Shown one piece after another: positions 15,451 to 22,921 of a stretch of 42,741 nucleotides of DNA. Position 1 is the stretch's first letter; each line of letters begins with the position of its first letter. The translations under genes and the position numbers were made by a program. The notes under the pieces were generated by a model. The model had not been told where the DNA came from. It saw nothing but the letters and a program-made list of their open reading frames with translations, and ran no database searches. The stretch spans positions 1-42,741 of the IMG/VR virus record IMGVR_UViG_3300008055_000280; one strand, given 5' to 3'. Origin of the DNA: a virus.

Positions 15451-16458
15451 TTAATTTAGACCAAACGTAATAGATGAATAAACCTCATAAGTGCCACTAG
15501 CCATTGCTAATTGCAAAATACTTGACCCAGACATTGAATACGTTCTTGCCGCTGGTGCGCCACTTACAGTTTTTGCTGACAATACGGTTGGCCCTGCGGT
15601 TGCACTTGAAAACACAAGGTCTGTAAAGTAATTGCCGCCAGTGGTGCTAAGGCCAGTAACAATTGCAAGATGACCCCATGTTCCATCGAATTCAGAAATT
15701 GCAACTGGAGTTGTTGATATAGAAGCCACATAATATGCAGCAAGTCTTCCATTACCGGTAAGGTTATTTGAACGAAATTGAAGACTGTTTGTTACACGAA
15801 CTTTACCAGTGCCAGTTGGAGTTAAATCAATTGTTCCATTAGTGTCTGTGCTACTAATGATATTGCCATCAAGTTGCAAATTATCAACGTTTAGTTGAGT
15901 CCCCTTAATAGTTCCGGCAACATCCAACTTTACTGTTGGTGTTATCGTGCCAATACCTATACGGCTATTTGTTGCATCGGTGTAAAACAAGTTGGCATCT
16001 GTATCGCCTTCAATCCGCACGTTAAACACTGCACCGATCTCGTTAATCACAAGATTGGTCGTGCCGATAATCATCTTTTCAGTCAACGCGCCAGCAGTTG
16101 CAGTTTCAAAGTGAAGCTGACCCTGTTCGGCAGTTGAAGTTGGACTAAGAATAGATGCGTGAATTAAACCGTAGGCTTGTTTGTTACCCGCTGAGTCTTC
16201 ACCATTAAATTCAATTTTACCCAATGTGTCGGAAACTGCTGGACTTGCTGAGTCTCGATATAGATCGAGTGTTGGTGCGGCGGCGGCTCCAGCATCCGTA
16301 GATGTCAGGGTCATGCCTAATGCATCAAAAGATCGACCAGCAGTCAAGTTAGCAACAGACACTTGTTTTGTAGTGCTGCTTTGAACAATAGGCAATACTT
16401 CAGTCCCCGCAAGTGGGGTTGTTGACGCAGGTAACGCTGAAATTTTACTATCTGCCAT
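15451..16458 (-). CDS. Tail fibre protein, 335 aa
   Basis: The N-terminus KISALPASTTPLAGTEVLP is a recurrent start of phage fibre and shaft proteins. Middle segments such as NSRIGIGTITPTVKLDVAG and GTIDLTPTGTGKVRV are the Gly/Thr-rich repeats typical of trimeric fibre shafts. The C-terminal 100 residues are beta-rich and may be the receptor tip. No intramolecular chaperone domain with catalytic residues is visible. ATG is preceded by AAGGAATAAATC. Confidence 0.75.
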   Translation of the reverse strand: MADSKISALPASTTPLAGTEVLPIVQSSTTKQVSVANLTAGRSFDALGMTLTSTDAGAAAAPTLDLYRDSASPAVSDTLGKIEFNGEDSAGNKQAYGLIHASILSPTSTAEQGQLHFETATAGALTEKMIIGTTNLVINEIGAVFNVRIEGDTDANLFYTDATNSRIGIGTITPTVKLDVAGTIKGTQLNVDNLQLDGNIISSTDTNGTIDLTPTGTGKVRVTNSLQFRSNNLTGNGRLAAYYVASISTTPVAISEFDGTWGHLAIVTGLSTTGGNYFTDLVFSSATAGPTVLSAKTVSGAPAARTYSMSGSSILQLAMASGTYEVYSSITFGLN

Positions 16459-16525
16459 GATTTATTCCTTTATACATTGTGTAGATTGACAACTGCATTG
16501 ACAGATGACTTGGGCTTGGTTGCCA

Positions 16526-17329
16526 TTACGCACTCACAGCCTTAATCACAGCAAAGGCAATCACAATTGCCTCAGATAAAGAACCCAAGGAAATGTTACG
16601 CACGTTAATGCTTGCTGACCCTGCCGCTGATTGAGCATTCAATAAGTATGAACCAGCCGTGCCGCCACTGATATGGTTCATTATCAAAATATCGCCAGCT
16701 TCAATTACTGTGTTAGTCAACGTAAAACTTACAGTTGTGGATGCAGCCAATGCCGCAGCAGCTAATGTAATTTGTCCTGTGGATTTGCTTAGTGTCACTG
16801 CTGTTGTTTTGTCAGTGAGTTGAGTTACAACACCACCAGAACCTGTTGCATAACCATGTTTTCCAGTGCTTGTAATAACTTGATTTCCAGTGGTTGATAG
16901 ACTTGTGCCAGTAGCCGCACCGATGACTGGCGTGACCAATGTTGGGGTATTAGCAAATACATTTGCCCCTGTGCCTGTTTCATCAGTTAAAGCTGCCAAC
17001 AAGTTTGCACTTGATGGAGTTGTCAAAAATGTTGCTACGCCTGTACCTAAATTAGATACACCACTTGCAATAGGCAAACCAGTGCAGTTTGTCAATGTTC
17101 CAGAGGTTGGTGTCCCTAATATAGGATCAACTAACGTTTTATTAGTTAACGTTTGTGTTGTATTCTGCGTAGCTAATCCACCAGCTTGACTAAGGTTTGT
17201 TACTACTTGTGCAGTAGTATTTGGTGGACTACCACTTGTATTTGCAATAGCTGTATAAATAGCAGCATTAACGTCATTAAGCCAATTAGACTCAATAACA
17301 GTCCCACTAGTAAAAACAGTTGTAGTCAT
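16526..17329 (-). CDS. Tail fibre protein with WLNDVN N-terminus, 267 aa
   Basis: Begins with FTSGTVIESNWLNDVNAAIY, the same WLNDVN docking motif as the 95-aa protein at 13022-13309. It continues with the classic fibre repeats LTNKTLVDPILGTPTSGTL and ANVFANTPTLVTPVIG. The C-terminal 80 residues form a hydrophobic beta-rich domain (residues about 185-267). Probably an elongated trimer attached to the tail hub. Start ATG with AAGGATACCT upstream. Confidence 0.75.
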   Translation of the reverse strand: MTTTVFTSGTVIESNWLNDVNAAIYTAIANTSGSPPNTTAQVVTNLSQAGGLATQNTTQTLTNKTLVDPILGTPTSGTLTNCTGLPIASGVSNLGTGVATFLTTPSSANLLAALTDETGTGANVFANTPTLVTPVIGAATGTSLSTTGNQVITSTGKHGYATGSGGVVTQLTDKTTAVTLSKSTGQITLAAAALAASTTVSFTLTNTVIEAGDILIMNHISGGTAGSYLLNAQSAAGSASINVRNISLGSLSEAIVIAFAVIKAVSA

Positions 17330-17341
17330 AGGTATCCTTGG

Positions 17342-17524
17342 TTACAACAAGATGTTGCTACTAGATTCTTGCAGCAGCAGATCATTTGTTTCTAGTAACA
17401 AAAGTGAGGCTGTAAATGGATCAGAGGTTACACCATATAAGTCTGTAGCTACACCATACTGTGTAATAGTAGTTGGTCTAGGTTCTTCAAAACCCCCATA
17501 GGTGCTGTCTGCTACAACTGACAT
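17342..17524 (-). CDS. Small hypothetical protein, 60 aa
   Basis: ATG at 17524, three bases after the stop of the upstream 120-aa gene. The product is acidic, starts MSVVADSTYGGFEEPRP, and has a leucine-rich C-terminal half (SLLLLETNDLLLQE). No family recognised. It lies in the tightly packed structural cluster between two virion proteins and has the same spacing style, which supports it being real. Confidence 0.55.
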   Translation of the reverse strand: MSVVADSTYGGFEEPRPTTITQYGVATDLYGVTSDPFTASLLLLETNDLLLQESSSNILL

Positions 17525-17526
17525 GA

Positions 17527-17889
17527 TTACACACCCATGATAATTTCAACAGTAGCCGAGGTTCCAGAACGAGCAGTTACATTAGCTCGAACATATCTCC
17601 AAGGACACACTGTTGTAAAGCCATCCGTAGCAGTTGTAGTACCAGACAAACTAATAGTACCAATAGTTATCCAATTGGCTTTAACACCATTGAATGTGTC
17701 TGTTTCATTAGATACTTGAATATCAATAGCAGCAGTTACAGCACCTGTGCCAGTAACAATAGCCTGAAAAGAACTGTAAGGACTCTCTTTATAAATAGAA
17801 GAAGAAGCAGCAACAGCAGTTGTTGAGGTTACTCCGCTAAAAGCAAAGTAGCGAGGTTGCTCACCACTCTTAAGAAACATGTCAGCCAT
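17527..17889 (-). CDS. Beta-rich virion protein candidate, 120 aa
   Basis: ATG at 17889 with GGGAG upstream. The product is an almost pure beta pattern with many Thr, Ser and Ala, including an ITIGTISLSGTTTATDGF region and a C-terminal WRYVRANVTARSGTSATVEI. This looks like a small jelly-roll or Ig-like decoration domain. No motif fixes a function. Position next to the beta-helix protein favours a surface decoration role. Confidence 0.6.
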   Translation of the reverse strand: MADMFLKSGEQPRYFAFSGVTSTTAVAASSSIYKESPYSSFQAIVTGTGAVTAAIDIQVSNETDTFNGVKANWITIGTISLSGTTTATDGFTTVCPWRYVRANVTARSGTSATVEIIMGV

Positions 17890-17913
17890 AGTAGACTCCC
17901 GTTTTGCTAGTGT

Positions 17914-18024
17914 TTAACACGATAAAAAATTAACTACTAAGAAGACAGCATCCTTACTTCTTTTAGTTACAAAAGAAATATGAATGCTGCCACTAGTGTT
18001 TTTGTGTACCAATTTAATTGGCAT
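17914..18024 (-). CDS. Possible 36-aa microprotein
   Basis: ATG at 18024, TAA at 17914-17916. The product is basic, starts MPIKLVHKNTSGSIHI and ends FLSC. The ribosome site is weak (GTGAGT directly upstream). It would fill the gap between the 327-aa beta-helix protein and the 120-aa protein. Codon usage resembles its neighbours, but a frame this short could be chance. Confidence 0.35.
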   Translation of the reverse strand: MPIKLVHKNTSGSIHISFVTKRSKDAVFLVVNFLSC

Positions 18025-18036
18025 ACTCACTAGTTA

Positions 18037-19020
18037 TTAGTCAGTGCCAATAGCAGGAAGTACAAACCCAGAAAAACCTACATCTCCAATATAGAGGTTA
18101 TTAAACAATCCATATTGAACAGCAGCAGCGGTAATCATCAAAGCACCAGCAACATCTAGACCACGAACTACATTGTTTTGAATAATACCTGAGCCAGTAG
18201 TAGCAGAAGTAGTAACCAAGAAAGCACCAGTAGCACTATCAGTATTAACGCTATATATCTTGTTACCTGTAATTAAAGCAGCAGTCATTACTAGTGCTGC
18301 ATGACTCAAGAATTGAGATACGTTGTTTTGAGCAACAGTTTGAATTACAACGTTATCAGTCAATGTTAGACCAGTCATTGTGTTGAGCACAACAATAGGA
18401 GCAACAGCTTTGGTTGTAGCATCAGATTTAATGAAACAATTAGATACTTGCAAGAAGTCTGAATTGGTAGACACAGTAGTTTTAACTGCTGACAAGAAGC
18501 CAAGGATGGCACTTGTATCAGTAAACGAACAGTTGTAAATGGTGAAATACGCAGCAGCACCAACTGTAAAAGCAGAAGTGATACCTAAGAAATTACCAAT
18601 AAAGCGACAATTAGAAATTGATATGTTATCAGCAGAAACAGCGATAGTGGTTGTGGCTGCTGTACCAAGAGTAAACGTGGGACGTTTAGTACCAGCACCT
18701 AGACCAACAATTGCTACACCAGCAACATCAAAAGCTAGAGCAGTGGCGCTAGAAATAGTTTCAGCGTGACCTGGTTTAATAAAGATGATGTCTCCACGAT
18801 TAGCAGTACAGCTAGTAATAGCATACTCTAGAGTGCTAAATGGAGCATTAAAAGTACCTGGGTTACCATCAGAACCACCGATTTGTCCAGGCAAAGTTGG
18901 GGTAGCGTTAGATACCCAATATACTTGACCAGGGTGAGACTGAGTGATTGGAACACCACGGATAGTTACGTTGTTAAAACCACCTGGGAAATTAGATGCG
19001 GGAGATTGGGGCAGAGCCAT
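18037..19020 (-). CDS. Right-handed beta-helix virion protein, 327 aa
   Basis: After an N-terminal arm (about 1-50) the segment NPGTFNAPFSTLEYAI, then GDIIFIKPGHAETIS, marks entry into a parallel beta-helix. Repeats of ISNCRF, IYNCSF and VSNCFI and then NNVV/NNLY turns continue to the C-terminus. Such proteins occur near capsid genes of podoviruses and may decorate the head or serve as a short spike. No catalytic residues are recognisable. ATG with AGGA upstream. Confidence 0.72.
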   Translation of the reverse strand: MALPQSPASNFPGGFNNVTIRGVPITQSHPGQVYWVSNATPTLPGQIGGSDGNPGTFNAPFSTLEYAITSCTANRGDIIFIKPGHAETISSATALAFDVAGVAIVGLGAGTKRPTFTLGTAATTTIAVSADNISISNCRFIGNFLGITSAFTVGAAAYFTIYNCSFTDTSAILGFLSAVKTTVSTNSDFLQVSNCFIKSDATTKAVAPIVVLNTMTGLTLTDNVVIQTVAQNNVSQFLSHAALVMTAALITGNKIYSVNTDSATGAFLVTTSATTGSGIIQNNVVRGLDVAGALMITAAAVQYGLFNNLYIGDVGFSGFVLPAIGTD

Positions 19021-19060
19021 TTTGAAATCCTATGTTGACATAAGTGTTACACAAACAACA

Positions 19061-19108
19061 CTACCTACTAGGTAGCGTCATCATTAGGGACAGCACAAGT
19101 GTTGTGCT
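19061..19108. repeat. Two adjacent small inverted repeats
   Basis: CTACCT (19061-19066) pairs with AGGTAG (19070-19075) across a 3-nt loop, and AGCACAA (19092-19098) pairs with TTGTGCT (19102-19108) across GTG. They occupy the untranslated gap between the Lys/Met-rich gene and the beta-helix gene. There is no U-run after either on the minus strand, so they are more likely mRNA processing or stability elements than intrinsic terminators. Confidence 0.45.
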
Positions 19109-19122
19109 AACTACATTCTACG

Positions 19123-19278
19123 TTACATTTTCTTTTTGTACATAGTTTTTTTAGCAGTCATAGTTTTTTTAGCACCCATCATTTTGGCATCCATCATTTT
19201 TTTGACTGGGGCCATCTTGGATGCAGACATTTTGGGTTCAGGTTTCTGACCCATTTCTTTACGTTTTTCGTATGCCAT
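19123..19278 (-). CDS. Lysine/methionine-rich 51-aa protein
   Basis: ATG at 19278, TAA at 19123-19125, with AAAGGAAATTT upstream. About one third of residues are lysine and another fifth methionine. The C-terminal half is built of near-repeats (KKMMDAKMMGAKK, then TMTAKKTM). It is strongly basic and has no fold I recognise. It lies directly after the terminator that follows the capsid gene. It may bind nucleic acid or the inner capsid surface, inferred from charge and place only. Confidence 0.65.
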   Translation of the reverse strand: MAYEKRKEMGQKPEPKMSASKMAPVKKMMDAKMMGAKKTMTAKKTMYKKKM

Positions 19279-19295
19279 GATAAATTTCCTTTTGA

Positions 19296-19327
19296 TAAAA
19301 AGAACTCCCTCTTTTTAGGGAGGGAGT
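19296..19327 (-). terminator. Intrinsic terminator after the major capsid gene
   Basis: Read on the minus strand, ACTCCCT (19327-19321) pairs with AGGGAGT (19310-19304) and is followed by TCTTTTTAT, a classic stem plus U-run. It starts 17 nt after the capsid stop codon. It would reduce transcription of downstream fibre genes relative to capsid. Confidence 0.75.
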
Positions 19328-19343
19328 GTGTTACTAATAACAA

Positions 19344-20264
19344 TTACGGACCGTTACTACCCCAGACAGCACGGGAATCAGACCAGCCAAAGCTGTAACG
19401 CTCATAGCCTTTAGCTTTGACGTTCATGGTGTCAAAGTCATTGTCTTGATCAAACGTAATGGCATGGCGCTCATAGTACTTCATACCGCTACCACCAGGG
19501 ATAGTATTACGAATAAACCAAGCATGTGGGCTTGAGAAGTAGTGATTTACTTTGAAACCTCCAGGCAAATAGTTACTACTAGCAATAACGTTAATGTCAT
19601 TGTTAGCATTACCTGTTTGGTACTTAGAGTGAAGAATGCGTTGAGCATTAAACACTTCTTGACGAGCAATGTGCAAGCAGTAAGGTTGAATAGCGATCAT
19701 CAAACCACGATCATTTTGTAGACCCATGATTGCAATCACTGCATCTTCCAAAGCAGCTTCAGACAAATCTACATCAACTGTAGGCTTGTTAGCCCAAGTT
19801 CCACCAGTGGTGTTGGGGTGGTCTGTAGCACAAAGTGATTTGCCATCACCACCAGCATAAGTAGAATTAAAAGCACGGTTGTAAACGTTAGCAGCTACGT
19901 TTTCTTTCGTTTGACGGAAAGACATAGCAAGTGCTGCTGCACGTTTTTTGGACACTACTTCATACAAGTTGTCGTCCATCTCTTCTTTGGTAACAATATA
20001 ACCCATTGCATATGCAACGTGCGTATAACGAGTTACGTAGCCTTGCACTTCAGAATCATACTGAACACCAGAGCCTTGTGACTTAACTGGTACAAGACCA
20101 AATCCAGTCAGTTGGACATCTTCTTCGTAGTTTTGAGTAGAAGTGTCTTTGTCAAACAAATCTACATACTCTTCAGGATGCTCGTCATAAGTCTGTCCCC
20201 ACCAAGCCTTGATACCAGGCCATAGTGCTTTCGGGTGGGAACTGGTTGTGATAATGCCAGCCAT
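19344..20264 (-). CDS. Major capsid protein
   Basis: 306 residues. Placed after scaffold and head accessory genes, with a strong AGGAG site and a terminator right behind it, as expected for the most abundant virion protein. It contains GYIVTKEEMDDNLYEVVSKK and a following helix with SFRQTKENVAANVYNRAF, like the spine helix of HK97-fold capsids of the Mu gpT-like group. LCATDHPNTTGGTWAN and the terminal SFGWSDSRAVWGSNGP fit that group as I recall it. No protease gene is apparent, so maturation by cleavage is not indicated. Confidence 0.85.
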   Translation of the reverse strand: MAGIITTSSHPKALWPGIKAWWGQTYDEHPEEYVDLFDKDTSTQNYEEDVQLTGFGLVPVKSQGSGVQYDSEVQGYVTRYTHVAYAMGYIVTKEEMDDNLYEVVSKKRAAALAMSFRQTKENVAANVYNRAFNSTYAGGDGKSLCATDHPNTTGGTWANKPTVDVDLSEAALEDAVIAIMGLQNDRGLMIAIQPYCLHIARQEVFNAQRILHSKYQTGNANNDINVIASSNYLPGGFKVNHYFSSPHAWFIRNTIPGGSGMKYYERHAITFDQDNDFDTMNVKAKGYERYSFGWSDSRAVWGSNGP

Positions 20265-20279
20265 AATCTATTCTCCTAT

Positions 20280-20885
20280 TTAAATGCCAGCAGTGCCAGT
20301 ACTGGCAGCGTAAGCGTGATTGTTAATCTTAACCAACAGCTTTGCGTAAGCAGTGGCAGGGGTGTTGTCAACTCGTTGGGCAAAACCCATGAGTTTCAAG
20401 TTAGCTGTGTCAGTAGCAGTAAGAGTGGCAGCAGTTACAGTACCTGAGTCGCTGTAATCAGTAGCACCAGCAGCAATAAGAAAGTTAGTATTTTGACCAA
20501 TGTTAGCAGTTGATGTGGGAACTGTTTGACCATCTTGGATTTCAAAAATCAAGTTTGGATCATCAGCAACTAAAGCATACTGAACAACAGTAGCACTAGC
20601 TTGAATGCTGCGGATAGTCAAATCAATGTTGGTAGCAACCAAGCTAACTCCAGGGGGAGCAACAAGGAAACCAACTACAACACCAATAATTGCAGAACCA
20701 GCAACACCAATAGCAATACCAGCAAGACCATTGACATCAGCATTACCACTCAAGGTAACGGGATCACCAATGTACAAGTCGGCACTATTAACGGGAACAG
20801 AGTACAACCGAGCTTGACCTGAATAGGGTGCTCCGTTGAGATAGCTGACAGGTTTTAGACCGCCAGGACGATTTGCGTTTGCCAT
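20280..20885 (-). CDS. Head decoration / minor capsid protein candidate
   Basis: 201 residues from ATG 20885, chosen because GGAG lies 8 nt upstream; a TTG four codons earlier is less likely. The product begins MANANRPGGLKPVSYLNGAPY, a start I associate with proteins encoded just before podovirus capsids. A hydrophobic Gly/Val-rich beta stretch follows at about 50-75. No enzymatic motifs. Likely a structural partner of the capsid. Confidence 0.65.
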   Translation of the reverse strand: MANANRPGGLKPVSYLNGAPYSGQARLYSVPVNSADLYIGDPVTLSGNADVNGLAGIAIGVAGSAIIGVVVGFLVAPPGVSLVATNIDLTIRSIQASATVVQYALVADDPNLIFEIQDGQTVPTSTANIGQNTNFLIAAGATDYSDSGTVTAATLTATDTANLKLMGFAQRVDNTPATAYAKLLVKINNHAYAASTGTAGI

Positions 20886-20902
20886 AAAAAACTCCAAATA
20901 AG

Positions 20903-21427
20903 TTAAGTGAGTTTGATGCCATCCCTAGGAGTATAGAACGCTGGATTGTTTCCAGTAATCTTACCACCACGAATTGATTCATCAATAAGATTGTTTTTAC
21001 CTTGAAGCTCAGCTTGATCTTGCTCGTACCATTCTTGCCGAATCTTCATTAAGTACCCGTATTGTTCCGTACCTTCAGCACGAGGATTTACAAGATACCT
21101 AATTCTTTCTCCGAGGTCGCCATTACGACTAACCACATTTTCACTCACACCTCCTACTTCAGTAGGGGTAACAAACTCATAGCCACTATCTACAGCTTCT
21201 TGAATTCGACTCCCTGCATCTGTGAAGACATGGAGATGATACCCTGGAATCTGGTTTCGGACGCTTAGTTTAACTTCTGTGCCATTAAAGACATTTCTTC
21301 GTTTTCGAGTTGCAACCGTAGTTGTATCTGTGCTTGTGTCAGTATCACCCTCTTGAGGGATAAGTCTACTTGCAGCTTTTTCCAACATACGTTCACGTTT
21401 TTCAAACTCATTTAGTGCGCGGGGCAT
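20903..21427 (-). CDS. Conserved head-module protein between scaffold and capsid, 174 aa
   Basis: ATG at 21427 chosen for the AAGGAAATTAAT just before it; upstream in-frame starts would overlap the scaffold gene. The N-terminal 25 residues form a charged helix (EFEKRERMLEKAA). A Thr/Asp-rich linker follows, then a folded domain with RNQIPGYHLHVFTDAG and VGGVSENVVSR. The C-terminus is polar. It probably takes part in head assembly. No enzymatic function is visible. Confidence 0.65.
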   Translation of the reverse strand: MPRALNEFEKRERMLEKAASRLIPQEGDTDTSTDTTTVATRKRRNVFNGTEVKLSVRNQIPGYHLHVFTDAGSRIQEAVDSGYEFVTPTEVGGVSENVVSRNGDLGERIRYLVNPRAEGTEQYGYLMKIRQEWYEQDQAELQGKNNLIDESIRGGKITGNNPAFYTPRDGIKLT

Positions 21428-21453
21428 ATTAATTTCCTTTAAGTTTATAGAGA

Positions 21454-22281
21454 TCAAGACCAATCAAAGTCTGCAACATATTGTTCACGGGTCATAAGTT
21501 TTTGCTTAACAAACCGATCACATGCTGACTTTGCTTCAGGCGGGAGGTTGTCATAAGATTGGGTATTGCCACCACTGCGGCTTTGTCTACCTGATCCAGA
21601 TTCAACCCGACTACTTGGAGATTGCTTTTTACCAAACTTATTTGGAAACTCTTCTGCTAACACTTCATCAAGCTTATCTAGGAATGCTTGGCCTTTAAGC
21701 AAAGGGAACTCTAGTCGAAGGCTTTCACCAATACCGTTAACCATACCTGTCAGCCGCTTGTCTTGACCAAACCATGTATTGCGATCTAACCAAGCTTGTA
21801 AACCTGGATCAATAGCCTCTGGTATTGGCTCTGGGTCTTTAGCACTGACAACATCTTTAACAGATTGTTTAGCTTCTTTAAAGTTTTCTTTAGCTTGGTC
21901 CAATGCATCATCTAGCGCATTGACTTTCTGTCCGTCACCATCGCTAATAGCTTGGGCACGGCTTTCTTTAATCTCTTGGATTTGACTCTCGTACTCTTGA
22001 GCTTTACGCTCGTAAGACTCTCTTTGGAACTTTTTAAATTCCTCTGCTGCTTCACGAAATTCTTTAAGCTGGTCCTTTGTAGCTTGTAGATCTTTAATGA
22101 GGTTCTCATTATTCTTACGCAGAATAGGGAGAATCTCTCGACCACGCTTTACAAAAGTATCAGCATCAACCCAATCAGACTCATTGCCTCGAAACCGTTC
22201 TTTAGGAACCCATCCTTGTGACTCGGCTTCATGCTGAACTTCAGGAGATACTTCGTTACTAGTAACACTTTCTTCACTCAT
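21454..22281 (-). CDS. Scaffolding protein
   Basis: 275 residues with strong AGGAG. The N-terminus is acidic and flexible and contains SQGWVPKERFRG. Residues 55-145 form a long highly charged coiled coil. A short segment with WLDRNTWFGQDKRLTGMVN follows, then a basic Ser/Gly/Gln linker and a helical C-terminus ending ADFDWS. Location just upstream of the capsid genes and this composition match phage scaffolds that template procapsid assembly and are then removed. Confidence 0.82.
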   Translation of the reverse strand: MSEESVTSNEVSPEVQHEAESQGWVPKERFRGNESDWVDADTFVKRGREILPILRKNNENLIKDLQATKDQLKEFREAAEEFKKFQRESYERKAQEYESQIQEIKESRAQAISDGDGQKVNALDDALDQAKENFKEAKQSVKDVVSAKDPEPIPEAIDPGLQAWLDRNTWFGQDKRLTGMVNGIGESLRLEFPLLKGQAFLDKLDEVLAEEFPNKFGKKQSPSSRVESGSGRQSRSGGNTQSYDNLPPEAKSACDRFVKQKLMTREQYVADFDWS

Positions 22282-22330
22282 ATCTTACTCCTACTTTTTA
22301 AAAGATGTCAACACAACTAATAGCCAAAGT

Positions 22331-22678
22331 TTAAGTTCTAGCTAAATACGGATCAACAAGATCTACATCTGCATCTAAAGTGCCAGTTATATCCTTGTCA
22401 TTAACCATTCGGTACTGCTTTCCATCTTTTCCAAGATAAAGCAAGCCAGCATATTTAGCAAAAATAACTTTGTCTCCGACCTTACACCAAGGTGCAGGTT
22501 CGTCAGCATAGCAATCGTCACCCATCGAAATGACAATGCCAGTAGTGTTTCCCATCTGTTCTCGATTTTTAGAAACCTCTGTAGTTAGAATAATTCCACC
22601 TTCAGACATCTCTCTTACTTCTTGAGGCTTAATAAGCACTCTCCACCCAACAGGGTTGATTCCTGATTGATTACTCAT
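22331..22678 (-). CDS. GroES-like co-chaperonin (Cpn10 family)
   Basis: 115 residues from ATG 22678 with AAGAGAGAG upstream. The order INPVGWRVLIKPQE, then GGIILTTE (mobile-loop position), then GTVIS-like GIVISMGD, KVGDKVIFAKYAG and a C-terminal YRMVNDKDITGTLD follows the GroES fold. It would cap host GroEL during folding of phage proteins, most likely the capsid, as T4 gp31 does. It sits inside the head module between portal and scaffold. A 20-residue C-terminal extension (DADVDLVDPYLART region) goes beyond the usual end. Confidence 0.88.
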   Translation of the reverse strand: MSNQSGINPVGWRVLIKPQEVREMSEGGIILTTEVSKNREQMGNTTGIVISMGDDCYADEPAPWCKVGDKVIFAKYAGLLYLGKDGKQYRMVNDKDITGTLDADVDLVDPYLART

Positions 22679-22691
22679 TGATCTCTCTCTT

Positions 22692-22901
22692 TTAGATAGT
22701 ATTGAACAAATCTTCATATTCAAGGTTCAGAATAATTGCGATTGCTCGACACCGACCCTTTACTTCTACCTCATCATCAAATGCATTGTTGATAAGACCC
22801 TCTTTCATAGCTTCCCTATCATTCTGCAACATCTTCATCAGATGTTTAGTAACAGGATGAAAAGTCCACTCTTCAAAGTTTTCACGACTTACTGGTTCCA
22901 T
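22692..22901 (-). CDS. Small hypothetical protein upstream of groES-like gene, 69 aa
   Basis: ATG at 22901 with AAGGAGAGAGA directly upstream, a very strong ribosome site. The product is helical and charged, starting MEPVSRENFEEWTFHPVTK, with a central LMKMLQNDREAMKEGL helix. No known domain. It lies between portal and co-chaperonin genes with short gaps, so it is co-transcribed with the head module. Function unknown. Confidence 0.6.
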   Translation of the reverse strand: MEPVSRENFEEWTFHPVTKHLMKMLQNDREAMKEGLINNAFDDEVEVKGRCRAIAIILNLEYEDLFNTI

Positions 22902-22921
22902 TCTCTCTCCTTAAAAAACTT

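Noticed and set aside
13804-19020. Diversity-generating retroelement acting on the fibre genes
   Set aside because: No reverse transcriptase, template repeat or variable repeat pair was seen.
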